This document shows positions 5,797 to 9,107 of a stretch of DNA of 9,107 bases, one piece after another. The position numbers and the translations under genes are program-made. Under the pieces are notes generated by a model, which saw nothing but the letters and a program-made list of their open reading frames with translations, was not told where the DNA came from and did not search any database. Within the stretch, counting starts at the first letter, position 1. Each line of letters opens with the position of its first letter. Source of the stretch: JBELMB01 sp042088665 (GTDB lineage Bacteria; Pseudomonadota; Alphaproteobacteria; Rhodobacterales; Rhodobacteraceae); contig JBELMB010000204.1 in the NCBI GenBank assembly GCA_042088665.1, positions 1 through 9,107 on the forward strand, read 5' to 3'.

Positions 5797-6627
5797 ATGA
5801 CCCCGCTCAAGATCGGCGCCGCGCTGATGATCGACGCCATCGCCACCCATCGCGACTGGCTTTATGCTGACAACCGTGACCTCGAGATCCAGGATTTCTT
5901 CCGGGCCGAGGTCTACCACGACGGTTGGCAGACCACTGTGGACCGCGCAAAGGCCGCGATTGACGGATTTGAAGGCCGACTTGGGATCCACGGTCCCTTT
6001 CAAGGTCTCGATATCGCCTGCTCCGATCCCGATACGGCTGAGGTCATCGGCAAGCGCTATGCCGATGCCATGGAAGCCGCCGCCGCCCTTGGGGCGCGGC
6101 AGATGGTGATCCACTCACCTTTCAACAACTGGCACCACTACAACCGGTTCAACTTTGTTCAGCCGGGCTATGACAGCGTGGTGGCGAAGGTCGCCGACGA
6201 TGTGAAAAACGTGCTGGGCCGCGCGCTGAAGCTGGGTGAGGCGCACGGCGTGCAGATGGTGTTGGAAAACATCCAGGACATCACACCACAGATCCGCCGC
6301 GAGATGGTCGAGATCATCGGCTCCCCGGCGCTGGCGCTGTCGATCGACACCGGCCACGCGCAGATTGCGCAGCGCGCCTCTGGTGCGCCGCCCGTCGATG
6401 TCTATGTCCGTGACGCGGGCAGCTTGCTCAAGCATGTGCATATTCAGGATACGGACGGCTACGCCGACCGCCACTGGGCACCGGGCGAAGGCCATATCGA
6501 ATGGACCGAGGTCTTCCGCGCCCTGGCCGAGGCCGACAGCGCGCCGCATCTCGTGCTGGAACTCAAGCGCCATTCCGATATCCCGCAGGGCTTTGCGCAC
6601 CTGCAGGGTCTTGGCGTCGCGGTCTGA
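5797..6627 (+). CDS. Sugar phosphate isomerase/epimerase-like TIM-barrel protein (AP_endonuc_2 family)
   Basis: A 276-aa protein from ATG 5797. An in-frame ATG at 5791 is only 1 nt from the AAGGA ribosome-binding site (5785-5789), while 5797 has 7-nt spacing. The fold is the xylose-isomerase-like TIM barrel: GIHGPFQGLD, MVIHSPFNNWHHYN, VLENIQDI, SIDTGHA, HVHIQDTDGYADRHW, PGEGHIEW and LVLELK. The expected divalent-metal ligands are all visible: E157, D184 with H187, H213/H215 and E255. Family members isomerise or epimerise sugars, keto-sugars or inositol derivatives in the cytoplasm; others are endonuclease IV, but the length and the sugar-importer-like setting argue against DNA repair. No signal peptide is seen. 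The gene sits 51 nt after a binding-protein gene and 10 nt before the permease, so it probably acts on the imported compound. Exact substrate unknown. Confidence 0.9.
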   Translation: MTPLKIGAALMIDAIATHRDWLYADNRDLEIQDFFRAEVYHDGWQTTVDRAKAAIDGFEGRLGIHGPFQGLDIACSDPDTAEVIGKRYADAMEAAAALGARQMVIHSPFNNWHHYNRFNFVQPGYDSVVAKVADDVKNVLGRALKLGEAHGVQMVLENIQDITPQIRREMVEIIGSPALALSIDTGHAQIAQRASGAPPVDVYVRDAGSLLKHVHIQDTDGYADRHWAPGEGHIEWTEVFRALAEADSAPHLVLELKRHSDIPQGFAHLQGLGVAV

Positions 6628-6637
6628 GGCCTGCGGG

Positions 6638-7612
6638 ATGGGCCCGATCCTTTCGCTGATCCTGCGTCGCCTGGCGCTGTCGGGGCTGATCCTGCTGATG
6701 GTTTCGGCGGTGGTCTTCATTGGCACCGAAATTCTGCCGGGGGATGCGCTGGACGCCTCGATCCCGGCGGATGAGCTGATGTGGTACACCGCCGAGGACC
6801 TGGCCCGCATGCGCGCCGAACTGGGGCTGGACCAACCGGCCGTGGTGCGCTTTTTCACCGTGTTCCGGGACCTGATCACCTTTGACTTTGGCGTCACGCT
6901 GTTGACCCGGGAACCGGTGCTGGACTCGATCTGGCACCCGATGCTGAACTCGCTGATCATGGCCTCCGTCGCCGTTGTGCTCACGCCGCTGGTCTCGATG
7001 GCGCTGGGCATCTGGACCGCGCTGAAACCCGGCGGGCGGGTCGACGGGATCGTGTCGGGCACGACGCTTTTCACCTATTCGATGCCGGATTTCGTGGTGG
7101 CCAACGTGTTCATCATCGTCTTTGCGCTCAGCCTCGGCTGGGCGCCTGCGGTGCTGATGGTGGCCGAGAGCGCGCCCTGGCACCAGATCCTTGCCGTGTC
7201 GGTCCTGCCGGTGCTGGCGCTGATCGTGTCGGGCGTGGCCTACCAGTTCCGCCTGTTGCGCGCGGGCATGGTCGATGCGCTGGCCAGCGAGTTCGTGGAG
7301 CGCGCGCGGCTGTCGGGCCTGCCGGACTGGCGGTTGGTCATCGTGCACGCGCTGCCGGTGGCGCTCATCCCGATGTTGAACGGAACGGCCCAGTTCGTGG
7401 CGGGCATCATTTCGGGCACCGTGGTGATCGAGGCGGTGTTCAAGTTCCCCGGCGTCGGTGTGGAGCTGATCCGCGCCATCGCGCAGCGCGAGGTGCCGAC
7501 GGTGCAGGCGATCACCTTTCTGGCGGCTTTCGCCGTGATTGTGTCGAACCTGCTGGCGGACATCGCCGTGCTGGCGCTGGACCCAAGGGTACGGAGAAAA
7601 TCTCATGGTTGA
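6638..7612 (+). CDS. ABC transporter permease, DppB/OppB type
   Basis: A 324-aa integral membrane protein from ATG 6638, with GAGG (6626-6629) overlapping the previous stop codon and 8-nt spacing. The first transmembrane segment spans about residues 12-30. The DppB-type features are ILPGDAL, then RMRAELGLDQPAVVRFF, then FDFGVTLLTREPV before the core helices. The cytoplasmic EAA loop that contacts the ATPase is EFVERARLSGLPDWRLVIVH from residue 218. The end is FPGVGVELIRAIAQREVP and a last helix, LLADIAVLALDPRVR. The length is typical of the family. The coding region overlaps the start of the next permease by 8 bp, which suggests translational coupling and a heterodimeric channel. Cargo is set mainly by the binding proteins; nothing here identifies it. 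Confidence 0.95.
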   Translation: MGPILSLILRRLALSGLILLMVSAVVFIGTEILPGDALDASIPADELMWYTAEDLARMRAELGLDQPAVVRFFTVFRDLITFDFGVTLLTREPVLDSIWHPMLNSLIMASVAVVLTPLVSMALGIWTALKPGGRVDGIVSGTTLFTYSMPDFVVANVFIIVFALSLGWAPAVLMVAESAPWHQILAVSVLPVLALIVSGVAYQFRLLRAGMVDALASEFVERARLSGLPDWRLVIVHALPVALIPMLNGTAQFVAGIISGTVVIEAVFKFPGVGVELIRAIAQREVPTVQAITFLAAFAVIVSNLLADIAVLALDPRVRRKSHG

Positions 7613-8471
7613 TGCCGCTGCAACCCTTGCCCCCGAGCGCCCGCCCGCGCGGTGGCGCGCCGCTTTGCGCCAACCTCTGACGGTCATCGGCGTTCTGCTC
7701 GTGACCATCCACCTGATCCTCGCGCTGTTAGCACCCGTTCTGGCACCCTATTCGATCAGCGCGATCTTCACCGACGGGCTGACCCCACCTTCGGCCGAGC
7801 ACTGGATGGGCACAGACCAGATCGGACGGGACTACCTGTCGCGGTTGATGTCCGGCGGGCGCGTGGCCTTGCTGGTGTCGGTGATGGGCGTGGCGGCGGC
7901 GGTGGCCGTGGGCACGGCGCTGGGGCTGATGGCGGGCTATTTCGGCGGCTGGGTCGACGATGCGGTGATGCGCCTGACCGACACTCTGATGTCGGTGCCC
8001 GAACTGCTGCTGATCGCCATTCTGGTGCTGACCTTTGGCAAGGATCTGGCGGCGCTGTCGCTGATTGTCGCCATCGTCTACACACCAGGTGTGGTCCGCG
8101 TGGTGCGCGCGCGCACCATTTCGATCGCCGCGCTGGACTTTGTCCGCGCGGCAGAGCTTCGGGGCGAGGCCACGACCTACATCCTGTTTCGCGAAATCGC
8201 GCCGAACCTCACTGGTCTGCTGGCGGTGGAGGTGGCGATCCGGATCTCCTCGGCGGTGCTCAAGATCTCGGCGCTCAGCTTTCTGGGGCTGGGCATCAGC
8301 CAGCCGACTCCCGACTGGGGCCTGATGGTGCAAGAGGCCATGGTGGTGGTCTTTACCGACGCCTGGTTCCTGATCCTGCCGTCCATCGCGCTGTCGTCGC
8401 TGATCATCGGCATCAACTTTACCGTCGATGGCTTTGCCCGCGCCTACGGCATTTCGCAGCTGGAGACCTGA
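7605..8471 (+). CDS. ABC transporter permease, DppC/OppC type
   Basis: A 288-aa permease starting at ATG 7605, inside the end of the upstream gene, with GGAG (7593-7596) at 8-nt spacing. The open frame extends back to 7539, but that part is out-of-frame DppB sequence. Features in order: a cytoplasmic tail, transmembrane segment ~25-47, the DppC hallmark HWMGTDQIGRDYLSR (66-80), core helices at about 85-160, EAA loop DFVRAAELRGEATTYILFRE (178-197), ALSFLGLG (223-230) followed by SQPTPDWGLMV, and a last helix near 257-272. It pairs with the DppB-type permease to form the channel. The downstream ATPase gene starts 3 nt after the stop. Confidence 0.95.
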   Translation: MVDAAATLAPERPPARWRAALRQPLTVIGVLLVTIHLILALLAPVLAPYSISAIFTDGLTPPSAEHWMGTDQIGRDYLSRLMSGGRVALLVSVMGVAAAVAVGTALGLMAGYFGGWVDDAVMRLTDTLMSVPELLLIAILVLTFGKDLAALSLIVAIVYTPGVVRVVRARTISIAALDFVRAAELRGEATTYILFREIAPNLTGLLAVEVAIRISSAVLKISALSFLGLGISQPTPDWGLMVQEAMVVVFTDAWFLILPSIALSSLIIGINFTVDGFARAYGISQLET

Positions 8472-8474
8472 GCC

Positions 8475-9107
8475 ATGCCCCATGTCGAGGTGAGCGATCT
8501 ACGGGTCCTGTTCCGCAACGCCGCAGGCCAGGACGTGGCCGCCGTCAAACGCATCGGCTTTGCCCTGGACCGGGGCGAGACCCTGGGCATCGTGGGCGAA
8601 TCCGGCTCTGGCAAATCGACGGTCGCCCGCGCGCTTTTGGGCTTTGCCCGGCCCGGCGCGCGCTTTGACGCTGGCCGCGTGAGCGTCGGCGGCCAAGACG
8701 TGCTGGCGCTGCCGCGCGCCGAGTTGCAGGCCTTTCGCGGTGCAAAGGCCGTTTTGGTCCCGCAGAACCCGCTGTCCTCGCTCACGCCGCATCGCACGAA
8801 TGGCGCGCAACTGACCGAGCTGATTGCCCGGCATGGCGGGCTGAACGGAGCGGCGGCGCGCACCCGCGCGCTCGATCTGATGGCCGCCACCGGCCTGCCC
8901 GAACCCGCGCAGCTGTTTGACCGGTATCCCCACGAAATCTCGGGCGGGCAGCGGCAGCGGCTGGTGATCGCCTCGGCGCTGGTGGCCGAGCCGGAACTGA
9001 TCGTGCTGGATGAGCCCACAACGGCGCTGGACAAGACCGTGGAAGCGCGCGTGCTCGACCTTGTCAGCCGCGTCCAGTCCCAGCTGGACGCCACGCTGAT
9101 CTACGTC
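8475..9107 (+). CDS. Oligopeptide-type ABC transporter ATPase (DppD class), 3' truncated by window
   Basis: ATG 8475 follows the permease stop by 3 nt, with GGAG (8462-8465) inside the permease gene at 9-nt spacing. The frame is open to the window edge, giving 211 residues. Walker A is GESGSGKST (41-49), the Q-loop is in VLVPQNPLSSLTP, the signature is SGGQRQR (156-162), and Walker B with D-loop is LIVLDEPTTALD (D179, E180). The H-loop His should follow the last visible residues, LIYV. All visible catalytic residues are intact, in contrast to the MalK remnant at 576-1390. It should energise the DppB/DppC-type channel, and a second ATPase gene is expected beyond the window because this family usually uses a DppD/DppF pair. 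The call as DppD rests on its position directly after the permeases. Confidence 0.94.
   Translation, partial: MPHVEVSDLRVLFRNAAGQDVAAVKRIGFALDRGETLGIVGESGSGKSTVARALLGFARPGARFDAGRVSVGGQDVLALPRAELQAFRGAKAVLVPQNPLSSLTPHRTNGAQLTELIARHGGLNGAAARTRALDLMAATGLPEPAQLFDRYPHEISGGQRQRLVIASALVAEPELIVLDEPTTALDKTVEARVLDLVSRVQSQLDATLIYV

Noticed and set aside
6236..6637. N-terminal extension of the DppB-type permease frame
   Set aside because: The translation there is Arg/Ser-rich out-of-frame TIM-barrel sequence; ATG 6638 with a GAGG site starts the permease at its usual N-terminus.
6563..7708. 381-codon minus-strand open frame opposite the permeases
   Set aside because: His/Arg/Gln-rich low-complexity translation antisense to clear membrane-protein genes; a composition artefact.

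Overview
The window looks like a high-GC alphaproteobacterial accessory locus, most likely from the Rhodobacteraceae/Roseobacter group. This is inferred from strong G/C third-position bias and the style of the ABC-transporter proteins; no taxonomic marker gene is present.

Layout. (i) Bases 1-305 hold the C-terminal end of an oligopeptide-type ABC ATPase (DppF/OppF class), probably the last gene of a transporter lying to the left. (ii) Bases 341-1390 are a gene-decay zone. The first ~80 codons of a calcineurin-like phosphoesterase run directly into the middle of a MalK/UgpC-type ABC ATPase in another frame. The ATPase piece has lost its Walker A region and carries a further one-base frameshift near its C-terminus. 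(iii) Bases 1482-2171 (minus strand) encode a GntR-family regulator of the PhnF/HutC (UTRA) type. (iv) A 306-bp divergent intergenic region contains two abutting perfect palindromes. (v) From 2478 to the right edge, six plus-strand genes form one tight operon: two tandem paralogous family-5 solute-binding proteins with Tat-like signals, a xylose-isomerase-like TIM-barrel protein, two DppB/DppC-type permeases, and the start of a DppD-type ATPase cut by the window edge.

How the genes fit together. The right-hand operon encodes an ABC importer of the peptide/nickel/opine superfamily. The TIM-barrel sugar isomerase/epimerase-like gene lies between the binding proteins and the permeases, which suggests that the cargo is a carbohydrate or polyol derivative rather than a peptide (inference). 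Each binding-protein gene is followed by a strong intercistronic hairpin without a T-tract. These could stabilise the upstream message and raise binding-protein output over membrane components. The divergent GntR protein is the natural candidate regulator, although it may instead be left over from the decayed phosphoesterase/MalK cluster.

Most points of interest are in the deletion scar, the duplicated binding proteins with their paired hairpins, and the palindromes in the divergent promoter region. No RNA genes, CRISPR arrays, transposases or phage genes were seen.
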